A DNA stretch of 64,000 nt from Nucisporomicrobium flavum (GCF_016464385.1 NZ_JADMLH010000020.1:84433-148432); one strand, 5' to 3'. Shown: positions 16,103 through 25,500, counted from the first letter of the stretch. The notes: a model not told the origin generated them from the letters alone. Translations and numbers: made by a program.

Positions 16103-16177
16103 ACCGGCAGCCTACCCACCGTGACGACGCGGTGGTGACCGTACCCGTGACGGGTTTGGACGGGGCATGCTGAACGG

Positions 16178-17485
16178 GTGCCGGACGCCGTACCGCTCAT
16201 CGATCTCGACCTCGCGCCGCCGCACGCGCCGGCCGAGCCGGCACCGCTGCGCCGGCTGCCGGTCCCGGGCCGGATCCCGCGGATCCTGGGCGTGCTGGCC
16301 GCCGTCCTGCTGACGATGACCGCCGCGGTGCCGCCGGCGCCGGCCCTGGACCGGGTCCTGTCCGCCGGGGGTACGGCCGCGGCGGCGTTCACGCTCGGGC
16401 CCGACGCGTTGTTCACGGCGACCTTCGGTCAGAATCCCGACAGCGAGGCCGGGATCCGGAGGTACGACCTGCCGGGCGGCACCCAGGCGTGGGCGACCGC
16501 CGTGCCGCAGAACGTGCAGTCGCTCAGCCTGGAGCCGCAGTCCGGCGTGCTGCTGGCGCGCTCCGGCTCGGACCCGCGGATGGTGTTCCTCGACGCCGCC
16601 GACGGGACGGTGCTGTGGCGCCTCGCCGAGGCTGGGACCTCCGCGGTACGGCTGACCGGGGGCAGGGTGCTGTTGCGCAAGGACGTGCCACCCGACCGGA
16701 TGGAGCTGAAGCTCGCGGACGCGCGTACCGGCACACCACTGTGGACCCGTATGCTGGCCGGCTACTCCGAACTGCGCGACGACACCGTCGGCGCCGGCCC
16801 GCCGCGGCGCCTCTACGTCATCGGCTACGACGGTCACGTCACCACGCTGAACCTCGCGGACGGGCGGGTGCTCGGGAGCGGTGACCTGGGCGTACGGCTG
16901 CGCGCGGAGTACAACAGCGACACCGACCTGGACTACACGAGCGTGGACGTGTCGGGGGACGAGCTGTACCTGTCGCGCCGGGAAGGTGGGCGGGTGTCGC
17001 TGGCCGCGTACCGGTTGCCGGCGTTGAGCCCGAAATGGCAGGTCCGCGGTGGAGCGCTCGGCACGGTGTACGCCTGCGGCCGGATCCTCTGCATGTCGGA
17101 CGGCCACCGGCTGAACGGCATCGACCCGGACGACGGCTCCCTGCTGTGGACCGCTCCGGCATGGAGCTCGGCCGGCCTGACCCCGGACGGCCGGCTCGTC
17201 GCCGCCACGTGGGCCGAGGACCCGGAGACCGCCGAGATCGATCCGGCGTCCGGCGCGGTGCTGCGGCCGCTGGCGCACACCTTCTTCGTCGGCGACGTCG
17301 AGTTGCGAGGCGACACGAAGCTCACCGGGCGTACGTGGGTGAGCATCACCGGTGGCGACGGCGCTCCGCACACGGTCGGCTGGCTGGACACGACCGCACC
17401 GTACGGGTGTGAGGCGGACGGGCCGTACCTCGCCTGCCCGACCATCGCCGGTCCGACCGGCGTCTGGCGCTTGCCCCTGACGTAA
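16178..17485 (+). CDS. Membrane-anchored PQQ-like beta-propeller protein
   Basis: 435 residues from GTG at 16178. A single transmembrane helix lies around residues 32-54 (RILGVLAAVLLTMTAAV), leaving a large extracytoplasmic domain. Repeats of about 40 residues such as DAADGTVLWRL, DARTGTPLWTRM, LADGRVLGSGD and DPDDGSLLWTAP are PQQ/WD-type propeller blades with the D-x-x-x-G-x-x-x-W signature. It is probably a scaffold or ligand-sensing protein rather than a dehydrogenase, since quinone-site residues are not evident. Two C-terminal Cys pairs may be disulfides. Confidence 0.75.
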   Translation: MPDAVPLIDLDLAPPHAPAEPAPLRRLPVPGRIPRILGVLAAVLLTMTAAVPPAPALDRVLSAGGTAAAAFTLGPDALFTATFGQNPDSEAGIRRYDLPGGTQAWATAVPQNVQSLSLEPQSGVLLARSGSDPRMVFLDAADGTVLWRLAEAGTSAVRLTGGRVLLRKDVPPDRMELKLADARTGTPLWTRMLAGYSELRDDTVGAGPPRRLYVIGYDGHVTTLNLADGRVLGSGDLGVRLRAEYNSDTDLDYTSVDVSGDELYLSRREGGRVSLAAYRLPALSPKWQVRGGALGTVYACGRILCMSDGHRLNGIDPDDGSLLWTAPAWSSAGLTPDGRLVAATWAEDPETAEIDPASGAVLRPLAHTFFVGDVELRGDTKLTGRTWVSITGGDGAPHTVGWLDTTAPYGCEADGPYLACPTIAGPTGVWRLPLT

Positions 17486-17507
17486 CGGGAGGACCTAGCG
17501 TCGAGCC

Positions 17508-18095
17508 ATGAGCACGGACGGGACCACATGGGGCGTCGGCGAGCTGGCCGCCGCCACCGGCCTGACCGTGCGCACCCTGCACCACTACGACGAGATCGGC
17601 CTGGTACGCCCGTCGCGCCGCAGCTCCGCGGGGCACCGGCGCTACACCGCGGGCGACGTACGGCGGCTGCACCGGGTCCTGGCGCTGCGCGGCTTCGGGT
17701 TCGCGCTGGGCGAGATCGGCGCGCTGCTCGACGAGGGGACGGACGGGCCGGACGCCCGCGAGCTCCTGCGTCGCCAGCTCGACCAGGTCGTCGACCGGAT
17801 CGCGCGGGCGCAGGATCTGCGCAGGCGGATCGAGGCGGTGCTGGGTCGGTTCGAGGCCGCGGGCGGGGCGTCCGCGGCGGTGCTGGTCCGACTGATCGAG
17901 GGGATGACCGCGGTGGAACACGCGTACACGCCGGAGGAACTGGAACGGATGGCCGCACAGCGCAGGGAGATGGCCGAGCGGCTCAGCCCGGAGGAGCTCG
18001 CCGCGATGGCCGAGCGCCGCCGGGCGGCCTGGGACAGCATGACCCCGGACCAACAGGCCGAGATGCAGCGGAGCCGGCCGCCGCTGCCGCACTGA
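17508..18095 (+). CDS. MerR-family regulator
   Basis: 195 residues from ATG at 17508, preceded by GGGAGGA. The MerR HTH and wing are complete: VGELAAATGLTVRTLHHYDE followed by IGLVRPSRRSSAGHRRYTAGDVRRL. Next come the coiled coil (residues 80-125) and a helical C-terminal domain with YTPEELERMAAQRREMAERL, reminiscent of a shortened TipAS-like drug-binding domain. Effector unknown. It converges on the pilus locus. Confidence 0.87.
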   Translation: MSTDGTTWGVGELAAATGLTVRTLHHYDEIGLVRPSRRSSAGHRRYTAGDVRRLHRVLALRGFGFALGEIGALLDEGTDGPDARELLRRQLDQVVDRIARAQDLRRRIEAVLGRFEAAGGASAAVLVRLIEGMTAVEHAYTPEELERMAAQRREMAERLSPEELAAMAERRRAAWDSMTPDQQAEMQRSRPPLPH

Positions 18096-18108
18096 GGGAC
18101 CGCCCCGC

Positions 18109-19668
18109 CTACTTCTCCTTGGTGTTGGTCAGCACCAGCGGCGCGTTGAAGTACGGCGGGGCGTTCCACTTCTGCAGCTCGTCGCCGGTGCAGGGCGCGA
18201 CCTTCACCTTGGCGGTGCCGTCGCTGTGGGTGTCCGGGGTGGCGACGGTCAGGTCGGTGGGCGTGAGGCAGTAGCCGTTGGTGTCGACGATGCGGTAGCT
18301 GGTGACCGGGTTGCCGGTGTCGCCGTACACGACCCATTCCATGTTCTTCTCGGGGATGGGCCCCGAGCCGGCCACCGGGCACGGCTTCATGGTGACGTAG
18401 CCGCTGATCGCGTCCGGGGTCCGCAGGCAGTAGCCGGGGTTGCCCGAGCCGGCGGTCCGGATGCGTTCCTTCGTCGCGTTCTTCAGATCGAGCGAGATCG
18501 CCGGCAGCGACCACTGCTGATTCCAGGAGACGTTGCCGCTCGGGTCCTGCTTGCAGAACCACACGATCATGTAGCCGGACGTGGCCACGTGGTTGGTGAC
18601 GTCGAGGCAGCGGCTGAACTGCTTGTAGTTCACCAGCTGGTGGGTCAGCCCGGAGGCCATGCCGGCGCCGACCTTCGCCTCCGGCCGGAACACCTGCTTG
18701 TTCGCGGTGCCGCCGCAACCGTCGATGATCAGGACGTCCGGTGCGCCGGCGGTCTTGAGGTTGAGGCAGAACGAGTCCAGGTTCACGCCGTCCGAGGTGC
18801 CCTGGAAGTTGCCGCTGTTGTTGAGGCTCCACTGCTGCCGGGCGCTGCGGCCGAGACAGGGCTGGAACGTGACGGGGTCCTTGCTCTTGTGCGGCAGCGG
18901 GGCGTCCAGGCACATGCCGTTCGGCGCCACGCCCGTCTCCGAGCCGACCAGCTTGAGGTTGAGGTCCGCGGTGTACGCGAACCGCTGGTCGCTGGTGCCG
19001 CCCTTGCACCACTGCATCATCACGGCGGTGCCGGCGGCGGGCGTGGCGTCGGCGCCGCCGTCCATGCACAGCTGCTGCGGGCTGGTCGGTGCGGCGAGCT
19101 TGACCGCGCCGCCGGTGATGTTCTCGTTGTTGGTCTTGAAGGTGTAGGTGGCCTCGAGGGTGCGCGTACCGGCGGCGCCCTTGGTGAGCGTCGCGGTGCC
19201 CGAGCCGGAGCCGGTCGCGGTGATGACGGCGGTCGTGGGGACGCTGACCGGGGGACAGGGCAGCAGCGCCGGCGTGGGGTCGGTGGCGTCGTCGGGCACG
19301 CCGTAGTACGCGACCCGCACGCCGTAGTACAGCAGCGAGTTCTTCGCGTTCAGCATGCCGCCGCTGTCCTGGCTGCCCGTGAACGTGCAGGGCGGCAGGC
19401 TCTCCAGGACGCCCTTCATGATCGGGGTGCCGTCGGTGGCCGTACCCGCGGTGCCGGCGGCGCGCAGCTGGCCGAGCGCCACGTCGATGCCGATCTGCGC
19501 GGCGTCGAGCGCGACCGTGCGCGAGTCGGCGGTACGGGTCGTGGTGAACTGCCGGACGACGACCGGCACCAGGGTCGCGGTCAGCGACATGGCGACCATG
19601 GTGACCAGCAGCGCCATGGGCATCGAGCCCTCGTCGCGCGGCCGCCGGCGGCGGAACGGGTTCCTCAC
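18109..19668 (-). CDS. Pilin-like membrane protein with ricin-type lectin domain
   Basis: 519 residues from GTG at 19668, overlapping the previous stop codon by GTGA. A basic N-terminus (RNPFRRRRPRDEGS) is followed by one hydrophobic helix, MPMALLVTMVAMSLTATLVP, in the layout of PilX/GspK-like minor pilins but without a normal GFxxxE prepilin site. The first 180 extracellular residues are unknown. The rest (about residues 180-510) is built of ricin B-like beta-trefoil repeats with Q-x-W or Q-x-F signatures (RQQWSLN, NQQWSL, DQRFAY, LCMDGG, RCLDV). Such domains bind galactose-type glycans. As the last gene of the locus it could give the pilus a carbohydrate-binding tip; that role is inferred. 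Confidence 0.8.
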   Translation of the reverse strand: MRNPFRRRRPRDEGSMPMALLVTMVAMSLTATLVPVVVRQFTTTRTADSRTVALDAAQIGIDVALGQLRAAGTAGTATDGTPIMKGVLESLPPCTFTGSQDSGGMLNAKNSLLYYGVRVAYYGVPDDATDPTPALLPCPPVSVPTTAVITATGSGSGTATLTKGAAGTRTLEATYTFKTNNENITGGAVKLAAPTSPQQLCMDGGADATPAAGTAVMMQWCKGGTSDQRFAYTADLNLKLVGSETGVAPNGMCLDAPLPHKSKDPVTFQPCLGRSARQQWSLNNSGNFQGTSDGVNLDSFCLNLKTAGAPDVLIIDGCGGTANKQVFRPEAKVGAGMASGLTHQLVNYKQFSRCLDVTNHVATSGYMIVWFCKQDPSGNVSWNQQWSLPAISLDLKNATKERIRTAGSGNPGYCLRTPDAISGYVTMKPCPVAGSGPIPEKNMEWVVYGDTGNPVTSYRIVDTNGYCLTPTDLTVATPDTHSDGTAKVKVAPCTGDELQKWNAPPYFNAPLVLTNTKEK

Positions 19669-20327
19669 GGCGTCGGCCTCCCTTCGCTGCAGCCGTTGCC
19701 GGCGGGCGTGTCCTTGGTGGTGTTGAGCGCGGTGAACGTGGTGTCGATCTGCGCGGTGCCGGCCCCGGACCGGGTGGTCAGCTTGATCCGGAGCCGCTGG
19801 AAGACGCTCTGGAAGCCGGTGCCGACGGCGCCGCCGCTGGGCGTGGCGCTCGGGCTCGCGTACGGGGTGGCGCCGTACGCCTGCTTCTCGAAGAACGGCC
19901 GCTTGCCCGCCGTCGTGTCGACCTGCGACGCGATGGTCTGCCCCGGCGTACCGGGTGGCGGGGGCGTACCGCGGGTCCAGGTCAGCAGCCGCAGCACACC
20001 CTTGTTCTGCGCGCCGGGGATGAGCTGCAGCTGGAAGCACGCCGTCGGGTCGGGCCCGGCGAACTCGACGTACCAGGGGCCGGTGGACGCGGCGTCCTGG
20101 TTGCTCGGGTCGGCGATCCACGAGGCGTAGCGCAGCTCCCGGTCGAAGCGCTGGAACGCGCGGCTCAGCTCGTTCTGCGAGTCGCTCAGCGTCTCGGTGG
20201 CGTTGACCGTGCGGTAGATCTGCACGATGGCGCCGGTGAAGAGCACCATCACCACGGACATGACCGCGAGGGTCACGAGCAGCTCCGCCAGGGACGCGCC
20301 GGCGTCGTCGGTCCTCCGCCGCGTCAC
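19665..20327 (-). CDS. PilW-like minor prepilin
   Basis: 220 residues from GTG at 20327, overlapping the upstream stop by GTGA. Short basic leader VTRRRTDDAG, then ASLAELLVTLAVMSVVMVLF, a type IV pilin N-terminal helix with Gly before the cleavage point and Glu at +5. Substrate for PilD. A PilW/GspJ-like body follows (FQRFDRELRYASWIADPS, LRIKLTTRSG). Minor pilins prime pilus assembly. Tightly overlapped on both sides, so translationally coupled to the neighbouring pilin genes. Confidence 0.82.
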   Translation of the reverse strand: MTRRRTDDAGASLAELLVTLAVMSVVMVLFTGAIVQIYRTVNATETLSDSQNELSRAFQRFDRELRYASWIADPSNQDAASTGPWYVEFAGPDPTACFQLQLIPGAQNKGVLRLLTWTRGTPPPPGTPGQTIASQVDTTAGKRPFFEKQAYGATPYASPSATPSGGAVGTGFQSVFQRLRIKLTTRSGAGTAQIDTTFTALNTTKDTPAGNGCSEGRPTP

Positions 20328-22063
20328 GTGACGGTCCAGGTGAACATCAGCTTGGCCACGCTCGCGCTGCTGGTCACGATCAGCGTCACGTTGTAGGTGC
20401 CCTTGGCCGTCGGCTTGCCGCTGATCGTGGCGGTCGTCGTGTTGCCGGGGCCGACGGCGCTGCGGGCGATCGTCACGCCCGGCGGCAGGCCGGTCGCGGT
20501 CCAGGTGTGCGTGTTCGGGTTGTTGCCGTTCGAGGCGGCGGTGAAGCTGACCGCGGTGTTCAGGACCGTGCTGCGGTCGGGGTTGCCGGTGGGTGACGTG
20601 ATCGTCAGGTCGCCGCCGGAGCTCGGGGTCACGGTGCAGACCACCGTCATCGTCGCGGTGCCACCGGCGGTGTCGGTCGCCGTGACGGTGACGACGTACC
20701 GGGTGCCGTGCACGACCACGCCGCTGACCTCGCCGGTCGACGGGTCCATCGTCAGGCCGTCCGGCAGATTCTGCGCCTGCCACGTGTACGACCCGGTCCC
20801 GCCGTACGCGTACGGGGTGAACGTGCCGACGTTGGAGTTGTTCGTCATGCTCTGCGGCCCGGGGTTGTACAGCTGCACCGGGGTCAGCACGCGCCACGAG
20901 AACGTGGCCGTGGCGGTGCGCTTCCCGGCGTCGGTCACCGTGATCGTCGTGGTGAGCGTCTGCACGGTGTTCGGCGTGCCGGTGATGAGCCCGGTCGTCG
21001 TGTTGTAGCTCAGCCCGGTGGGCAGCCCGGTGATGTTCCACGTCACGGGCGCCTGCCCGCCGGCCAGCACCGGCTGGAAGCTCACCGCGGTGCCGGTCCG
21101 GCTCGTCTGGTTGCCCGGGTTGGTGAGCGCCGGAACCGCGAAGACCTTCCAGGTGAAGCTGGAGACGTCGGTGCGCTTGTCCCGGTCGATCACGGTCACC
21201 GTGACCGAGGAGGTGCCGGCCGTGGTCGGCGTACCGCTGATCAGGCCGGTCGCGGCGGTCATCGTGAGGCCCGCGGGCAGGCCGGTCGCCGACCAGGTCA
21301 GCGGCAGGGTGCCGCCGGCGGAGGCGACCGGCAGGCTGACGGTGTCGCCCACGTAGCTGACCTGGGCGGCCGGGTCGTTGACCGTGGGCGCCGGGCGCTT
21401 GGTGTCGAAGACCGGGTCGATGCCGATGCTGGTCATCGTCGAGGTCAGGTACGCGCAGACGTGGTCCACGGTCGTGCAGGCGCGGCTGGTCCACGTGGTG
21501 GCTACCACGACGCGGTAGAACGCCGGGCCGGCCGGGGTCACGGTGGCGTCGGCGGGTGCGGTGCACGCCCCGACGACGGACGGGCTGCCGGTGGCGACGG
21601 CCTGCCAGCACCGGCCGACGTACCACTGGGTCTGGTAGGTGGTGCCGTTGACGGCGGTGCCGACGGGCTTGGTGGGCAGCGGCGCCAACCGGCCCTCGGT
21701 GGAGCCGGCCGGCAGCATCGGGTCCGACGCCGCCCGCATCGTGGCGAGCCGCGACTTCACCACCGCCGGAGCGAGGTTCCACTGCTCCTTGACGGCCTGA
21801 TCGCCGCGCCCGGTCAGCAGCGACTTCGGGTTCAGTGCCCGGACCCGCTCCAGCCCGTCGGTGGCGAGCTGGATCGCGACCTGCTGGTCCGCCTGCTGGT
21901 CGCTGGCGGCGAGCGTACGGACCATGAACGGCACCGAGGCGCCCATCACGGTACCGATGATCGCCATGGCGACCAGGATCTCGACCAGCGAGAAGCCGCC
22001 GTCACCCGCGGCGCGCCGGTGGGGCGCGCGGGGTACGGCGACAGCGGCTCGGTCCGTCGGCAT
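20324..22063 (-). CDS. PilV-like prepilin with four Ig-like repeats
   Basis: 579 residues, ATG at 22063. The long leader ends in GDGG, then FSLVEILVAMAIIGTVMGAS: a classical class-III prepilin helix with Glu at +5. After a pilin-like region (to about residue 230) come four Ig-like putative (He_PIG-type) repeats of about 85 residues. Each carries G-x-x-P-x-T-W/Y-x-x-x-G-L-P-x-G-L/V and GxIxGTP elements (for example WSATGLPAGLTM, WNITGLPTGLSY, WQAQNLPDGLTM, WTATGLPPGVTI). A minor pilin this long, with a stalk of Ig domains, suggests a surface-exposed adhesin displayed on or near the pilus tip. Confidence 0.82.
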   Translation of the reverse strand: MPTDRAAVAVPRAPHRRAAGDGGFSLVEILVAMAIIGTVMGASVPFMVRTLAASDQQADQQVAIQLATDGLERVRALNPKSLLTGRGDQAVKEQWNLAPAVVKSRLATMRAASDPMLPAGSTEGRLAPLPTKPVGTAVNGTTYQTQWYVGRCWQAVATGSPSVVGACTAPADATVTPAGPAFYRVVVATTWTSRACTTVDHVCAYLTSTMTSIGIDPVFDTKRPAPTVNDPAAQVSYVGDTVSLPVASAGGTLPLTWSATGLPAGLTMTAATGLISGTPTTAGTSSVTVTVIDRDKRTDVSSFTWKVFAVPALTNPGNQTSRTGTAVSFQPVLAGGQAPVTWNITGLPTGLSYNTTTGLITGTPNTVQTLTTTITVTDAGKRTATATFSWRVLTPVQLYNPGPQSMTNNSNVGTFTPYAYGGTGSYTWQAQNLPDGLTMDPSTGEVSGVVVHGTRYVVTVTATDTAGGTATMTVVCTVTPSSGGDLTITSPTGNPDRSTVLNTAVSFTAASNGNNPNTHTWTATGLPPGVTIARSAVGPGNTTTATISGKPTAKGTYNVTLIVTSSASVAKLMFTWTVT

Positions 22064-22111
22064 GCCCGTCTCTTCGGTCGGCGGGCCCGCGACTTGAGGA
22101 TTGCCGGGGCC

Positions 22112-22312
22112 TTACGCCGCCGGGTCCGCCTCCACCAGCAGGTGCCGGGGCACACCGGCCTCGTCGAGGATGCGCTCGACGGCGGCGATGGACAGCCAGT
22201 CGAGCACGTCCTCGCCGTGCACGATGCGGTACCAGCGGGTGCGGCCGCGGCGGACCACCTCGACCCGCCAGGCACCGTCCGGGGTCTGCATCGCGCCCTC
22301 GACGTCACCCAT
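22112..22312 (-). CDS. 66-aa pilus-locus protein, unknown
   Basis: Starts at ATG 22312, which shares one base with the pilO stop codon. The sequence MGDVEGAMQTPDGAWRVEVV continues with RWYRIVHGEDVLDWLSIAAVERILDEAGV, i.e. a small beta-hairpin followed by a helix. No signal peptide or membrane segment, so cytoplasmic. I do not recognise a family; conserved position between pilO and the minor pilins would argue for a pilus-related role. Confidence 0.65.
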   Translation of the reverse strand: MGDVEGAMQTPDGAWRVEVVRRGRTRWYRIVHGEDVLDWLSIAAVERILDEAGVPRHLLVEADPAA

Positions 22313-22908
22313 CAGTTCGTGGTGACCGTGGGTGCTCCGGCGCCGACCGGCGGCGCCACGAACGCCTTGACCGTGAGGTTCAGGCGCAGGTCCTTGGAGT
22401 TCTCGCTCTCGCTGTTGGCGAGGGCGGCGGACTCGATCAGCACCGCGCGCTTCTGGGCGCTGCCCTGCAGCTGGCCGAGGAAGTCGTCCAGCTCGCCCGG
22501 CTCGCCGTCCGCTGTCAGCTGGATCTCGATGGACCACACGCCGGGCACGGCCTCGTCCTTCGACGGGGTGCCGACGGTCAGGCCGCTGACGTCGACGCCG
22601 ACATCGGAGCCCGACGCCTGCAGTTGCCGCAGGAACGCGGGAACCCCGGAATCGGTCGGCAGCGCGTCGCGGTAGGCGTCCCGCGCGGCGGTGAGCTGCT
22701 TCTCGTTCTTCCGGTCCGCCTCGAGCTTGGCGATCTGCTTGCGCAGGCCCACCATCTGCAGCTGCGCGGTGCCGGTCTGGTCGTGCAGGGCGTCGGTGTC
22801 GGTGGACATCGTGCTGACCACCCCGAAGTACGTCCCGGCGACGAGCAGGACGACGACCAGGAAGCCGGCGGCCAGCCACAGCCGGTTGCCGTATCGGCTA
22901 GCCATCAT
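22312..22908 (-). CDS. pilO: Type IV pilus inner-membrane protein PilO
   Basis: 198 residues. One N-terminal TM helix (residues 10-30, LWLAAGFLVVVLLVAGTYFGV), a coiled-coil stretch (LRKQIAKLEADRKNEKQLTAAR), then a periplasmic-type ferredoxin-like domain (ALPTDSGVPAFLRQLQASG..., ELDDFLGQLQ). PilO pairs with PilN and PilM to form the alignment complex linking cytoplasmic motors to the pilus. Its start overlaps the pilN stop (ATGA). Confidence 0.85.
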   Translation of the reverse strand: MMASRYGNRLWLAAGFLVVVLLVAGTYFGVVSTMSTDTDALHDQTGTAQLQMVGLRKQIAKLEADRKNEKQLTAARDAYRDALPTDSGVPAFLRQLQASGSDVGVDVSGLTVGTPSKDEAVPGVWSIEIQLTADGEPGELDDFLGQLQGSAQKRAVLIESAALANSESENSKDLRLNLTVKAFVAPPVGAGAPTVTTN

Positions 22909-23615
22909 TTGCCTCCGCTGGGCTTGCAGGGCTCCCCGAAGCGGCCGCAGAGGGCCTTCTGGGTGATGTCGACGGTGAGGCTGAACGTGACGTTGCCCTC
23001 CTCCGTCGCCGCGACGTTGGTCACGTACGGGTTGGCGAGCGTCGGCTTCTGGGCGAGCAGGTCCACGTACGCCGCGACGGCCTTCTTGTCGGGGCCGGTG
23101 CCGGTGACGACGATCTGCCCGATCGAGCCCGACTTGCTGGTGCTGGGCAGGGCGCCGGTGGCCTCCGCGGCGTCACTGGCGGTGGTCAGCTTGCCGTTGA
23201 CGCCGGTGACCGTGATCTTCTCCGGCTCCCCGGTGGTACGCAGCAGCGTGAGCAGCGTGCCCCAGTCGAGGTCCTTGGCCATGACGGACTTGAGTTGCTT
23301 CCTGAGCAGCTCGGTGTCGGAGCGCACCTTGACCACGTCGGCGTACTTGCGCTGGTCGCGTTGCAGGGCGAGCACCTGGGTGGTGGCCTCGGTCAGCTCC
23401 CGGTCGGCCTGCTGCTTACGGTTGTTGGCGTACGCGACCCAGCCACCGCAGGCGGCGGCCACGAGCAGCACGAAGACGATCACCCAGATCCGGATCCGGC
23501 CGATCTGGCGGGCCCGGACGACCTCCTCGGGCAGCAGGTTCGCCGAGATCGTCAGCAGCCGGGTGGCCCGCTGGGGGGACGCCGCCGGGTCGACCGGCAG
23601 GAGGGTGGTGGCCAT
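22905..23615 (-). CDS. pilN: Type IV pilus assembly protein PilN
   Basis: 236 residues; the start at 23615 overlaps the pilM stop. The N-terminus contains SANLLPEEV, the conserved INLLP-like segment that binds PilM. A TM helix lies around residues 45-65 (IWVIVFVLLVAAACGGWV), then a coiled coil and a domain ending LTVDITQKALCG with two Cys near the C-terminus. The order pilM-N-O is the conserved core of type IV pilus systems. Confidence 0.87.
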   Translation of the reverse strand: MATTLLPVDPAASPQRATRLLTISANLLPEEVVRARQIGRIRIWVIVFVLLVAAACGGWVAYANNRKQQADRELTEATTQVLALQRDQRKYADVVKVRSDTELLRKQLKSVMAKDLDWGTLLTLLRTTGEPEKITVTGVNGKLTTASDAAEATGALPSTSKSGSIGQIVVTGTGPDKKAVAAYVDLLAQKPTLANPYVTNVAATEEGNVTFSLTVDITQKALCGRFGEPCKPSGGK

Positions 23616-24640
23616 CAGGCTGCCGCTCCCAGGGTGAGGCCGATCGACACCGCCGCCGACGGCAGGAAACTGTCGAAGCCGCGCTGCCGGGCCTTGCGGG
23701 TGTCGCGGAGGCGGCCGGCGTTGTCGGCGTACATGACCGAGACGCCGAGCTGCCGCTGCACGTGCTCGGCGAGGCCGGGCATGAGCGCGCTGCCGCCGCA
23801 GAGCGACACCCGGGTCACCTGCTTCTGCCGCTCGCCGGAGGCGAGGTAGGTGAACGAGCTGCGCAGCTCGCTGATGAGCGGGCGGACCGCGTCGGCCGCC
23901 GCGGTCGCGGTGTCCGGGCGGCCGTCGCCGTGCAGCCCGAAGCGGCACTTGAGCGCCTCCGCCTCGGCCGGCGGGATGCCCAGCCGGGTGGCGATGCTCT
24001 CGGTGATCTCCACCCCGCCCCGCGGCACGGTACGCACGATCAACGGTTCGCCGTCGGCGTGCACGACCACGCTGGTGACCTCCGCGCCGATGTCGACGAT
24101 GGCCTCGACCTGGGCGTCCAGCCGGGAGGCGGCGCGCAGCAGGGCGAACGAGGCCAGGTCGACGTTGACGACGTGCAGGCCGGCCTTCTCGACCGCCTGG
24201 ACCAGCTCCATCACCGCGTCCTTGGGGATCGCGATGAGCAGGCCCCGGACGGTCGGGTCGGTGCCCGGCTCCTCGAGCGGGCGGAAGTCCAGCAGCGAAC
24301 GCTCCACGGCCAGCGGCAGCATGTCGCGGACCTGGAAGGGCAGCGACCTGCGCATCTCCTTGGCCGGCAGGTTCGACACCGACATCTCGCGGACGACCAG
24401 CTGCGGGTTCGTCACGCCGAGCATGACCTTCTTGGTGGTGAACTTGCAGGCCGCCCAGAGCTGCTTGAGCGCCGAGGTGAGCGCGACCGGCTCGGCGAGG
24501 ATCCCGGCCTGCACCGTTCCCTGCGGGAGCGGCACCTGGCCGAAGTTGGTGAGGGTGAAGTCGTCCTTGGCCCGGCGTACCTCCACGGCACGGACGGACG
24601 ACGAGCCGATGTCCAGCCCGATCGGATTGACGCCAGCCAT
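23615..24640 (-). CDS. pilM: Type IV pilus assembly ATPase-like protein PilM
   Basis: 341 residues, actin/FtsA-like fold: IGLDIGSSSVRAVEV (phosphate 1 motif), EAIVDIGAEVTSVVV (phosphate 2), VSLCGGSALMPGLAEHVQ (adenosine motif). Cytoplasmic; binds the PilN N-terminus. Length and motif order are normal for PilM. Start ATG at 24640 follows a GGAAGGAA site. Confidence 0.92.
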   Translation of the reverse strand: MAGVNPIGLDIGSSSVRAVEVRRAKDDFTLTNFGQVPLPQGTVQAGILAEPVALTSALKQLWAACKFTTKKVMLGVTNPQLVVREMSVSNLPAKEMRRSLPFQVRDMLPLAVERSLLDFRPLEEPGTDPTVRGLLIAIPKDAVMELVQAVEKAGLHVVNVDLASFALLRAASRLDAQVEAIVDIGAEVTSVVVHADGEPLIVRTVPRGGVEITESIATRLGIPPAEAEALKCRFGLHGDGRPDTATAAADAVRPLISELRSSFTYLASGERQKQVTRVSLCGGSALMPGLAEHVQRQLGVSVMYADNAGRLRDTRKARQRGFDSFLPSAAVSIGLTLGAAA

Positions 24641-24677
24641 CGGTTCCTTCCTCTCTCGGTGGTAGCGGTCGGTGCGG

Positions 24678-25466
24678 TCAGACGGTCGGGAAGAGCAGGG
24701 AGACGTACCAGTCGCTGATGGGCGCCGCGGCGAAGACCGCCAGGAACGAGCCCGCCAGCATGTAGGGCCCGAACGGGATGCGGCTGCCCCGCCCGGCCGC
24801 CTTGACCAGCATCAGCACGGCGGCGACGAGGCCGCCGAGGAAGAAGCCCGCGAACGCACCGACGGCGACCGAGCTCCAGCCGAGCCAGCCCAGGTACAGG
24901 CCGAGCAGCGGGGCGAGCTTGACGTCGCCGCCGCCCATGCCCCGGGGTACGAGCGCGAGCCCGCGGTAGAAGACGTAGAGGCAGGCGGCGGCCAGGAGCG
25001 CGCGGAGCGCGGCGTCCCAGCTGTGCCCGGCGATGACGGCCGGCAGGAACAGCAGTGCTGCGACACCGTACGACGGCAGGACGATCTGGTCGGGCAGGCG
25101 CAGCACGTCCAGGTCGATCGCGGCGAGGGCGATGGCCACCGCGGCCAGGTACAGGTACGCGGGCAGCTCCCACGACCAGCCGAACCGGGCGGCGACGGCC
25201 ACGAACAGCGCGGCGGTGCCGGCCTCGACGAGCGGGTACCGGGCGCTGATCGGGGCCCTGCAGTCGGCGCACCGGCCGCGCAGCAGCAGCCAGCCGGCGA
25301 CGGGGACGTTGTGCCGATTGCGGACCTCGTTCCCGCAGGACGGGCAGTGCGAGCCGGGCCGTACGAGCGACTCGCCCCGCGGCACCCGGTGAATCACGAC
25401 GTTGAGGAACGAGCCGACGGCGAGACCGAGCAGGGCGACGACGCCCAGCAGCAGTGGCTGTGGCAT
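24678..25466 (-). CDS. pilD: Prepilin peptidase PilD
   Basis: 262 residues, about seven or eight TM helices. The N-terminal methyltransferase domain has the zinc-binding pairs CPSC and CADC (residues 41-44 and 67-70). The aspartyl-protease domain has AIDLD (first catalytic Asp) and GMGGGDVKL (second, GxGD). It cleaves leader peptides from PilA and the minor pilins and N-methylates them. It lies directly downstream of pilA, separated by a strong hairpin. Confidence 0.93.
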   Translation of the reverse strand: MPQPLLLGVVALLGLAVGSFLNVVIHRVPRGESLVRPGSHCPSCGNEVRNRHNVPVAGWLLLRGRCADCRAPISARYPLVEAGTAALFVAVAARFGWSWELPAYLYLAAVAIALAAIDLDVLRLPDQIVLPSYGVAALLFLPAVIAGHSWDAALRALLAAACLYVFYRGLALVPRGMGGGDVKLAPLLGLYLGWLGWSSVAVGAFAGFFLGGLVAAVLMLVKAAGRGSRIPFGPYMLAGSFLAVFAAAPISDWYVSLLFPTV

Positions 25467-25500
25467 GTGCCGTCCCTCCTCGGTCTCGTCGCGGACGTGG

